Both the position numbers and the translations under genes were made by a program. A DNA stretch of 7,201 nucleotides. Source: a bacterium. Lineage in GTDB: Bacteria; Verrucomicrobiota; Verrucomicrobiia; Limisphaerales; J093. Shown one piece after another: positions 6,966-7,201 of the stretch. The stretch covers positions 1-7,201 of the forward strand of contig JAJXTA010000133.1 of assembly GCA_021784265.1 (NCBI GenBank), read 5' to 3'. Numbering within the stretch: position 1 is the stretch's first letter; each line of letters opens with the position of its first letter. The notes beneath the pieces were generated by a model, which saw only the letters and a program-made list of their open reading frames with translations, was not told the origin of the DNA and did not search any database.

Positions 6966-7201
6966 TTAGCTCCCACCGCCGGATTCGGTCCAGCGCACCG
7001 CAAACCGCATCAGCTCCGGCGCGCTCTTGAGTCCCAACTTCTCTTTGATGTGCCCGCGGTGGACCTCGATGGTCTTCATGCTCACGTGCAACTGACGCGC
7101 GACCTCCCGCGTCCCTTTGCCCTGCCCGAGGAGCTGGAGCACTTCGAATTCCTTGTCGGTGAGTTGCTCCAACGGGGAGCCGCCGGGGTCGCGCCGCCGG
7201 C
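6966..7201 (-). CDS. Response regulator, LuxR/NarL-type, C-terminal DNA-binding part only
   Basis: The frame has no stop up to the right edge, so only the last 78 or so residues are seen; an apparent TTG start at 7172 is merely an internal leucine codon. The visible part begins with a short linker (RRRDPGGSP) followed by a GerE/LuxR four-helix DNA-binding domain: LTDKEFEVLQLLGQGKGTREVARQLHVSMKTIEVHRGHIKEKLGLKSAPELMRFAVRW. The recognition helix holds SMKTIEVHRGHIKEKL, and the conserved glutamate in LTDKE and the glycine in LGQGK are present. A linker of this kind, and the ELMRFAVRW ending, are typical of NarL/FixJ-family response regulators. An N-terminal receiver domain is therefore expected outside the window but not seen. 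The TAA at 6966-6968 lies 22 bases from the end of the convergent GH5 gene. Its target genes are unknown. Confidence 0.9.
   Translation of the reverse strand, partial: RRRDPGGSPLEQLTDKEFEVLQLLGQGKGTREVARQLHVSMKTIEVHRGHIKEKLGLKSAPELMRFAVRWTESGGGS

Noticed and set aside
5558..7003. A 481-codon open frame on the minus strand, antisense to the GH5 gene
   Set aside because: It opposes a clear GH5 gene with a good ribosome site, overlaps the response regulator end, and its translation is glycine/arginine/valine-rich without domains.

Overview
This is a G+C-rich stretch, roughly two thirds G+C by eye, of a bacterial chromosome. It carries secreted degradative enzymes plus one sugar-nucleotide enzyme. 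No phage, transposon, CRISPR or RNA gene is visible. The most likely source is the Verrucomicrobiota, possibly a Pedosphaera/Limisphaera-like lineage. That placement is inferred from a eukaryote-like UTP-glucose-1-phosphate uridylyltransferase, a GH5 enzyme ending in a short W...FYRL module common on exported proteins of that phylum, and a subtilase with a propeptide plus a beta-type tail. No phylogeny could be run.

Layout: positions 1-1516 (minus) hold most of an exported S8 subtilisin-like protease whose C-terminus runs off the left edge. Positions 1627-3036 (minus) encode the uridylyltransferase. Positions 3126-5525 (minus) encode an exported GH95 alpha-L-fucosidase-type glycosidase. A 107-base divergent intergenic region separates it from an exported GH5 endoglucanase-like enzyme at 5633-6943 (plus). 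Positions 6966-7201 (minus) hold the C-terminal LuxR-type DNA-binding domain of a response regulator that enters from the right edge and converges on the GH5 gene.

The three left-hand genes share a strand with gaps of 89 and 110 bases. The uridylyltransferase has the best promoter candidate in the window (TTGACG, 17 bases, AATACT), with its -35 starting 2 bases after the GH95 stop codon. It may therefore be transcribed independently. The divergent GH95/GH5 pair could act together on a fucosylated beta-glucan such as xyloglucan, with GH5 cutting the backbone and GH95 removing terminal fucose; this is inference from family membership.

Three ORF starts need attention: GH95 is best started at the ATG at 5525 and GH5 at the ATG at 5633, both shorter than the longest open frames. 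The protease is easily missed because its stop codon lies outside the window. I did not find a clearly novel system; the most useful leads are the glycosidase pair, the GH5 C-terminal module and the promoter/dyad arrangement in front of the uridylyltransferase.
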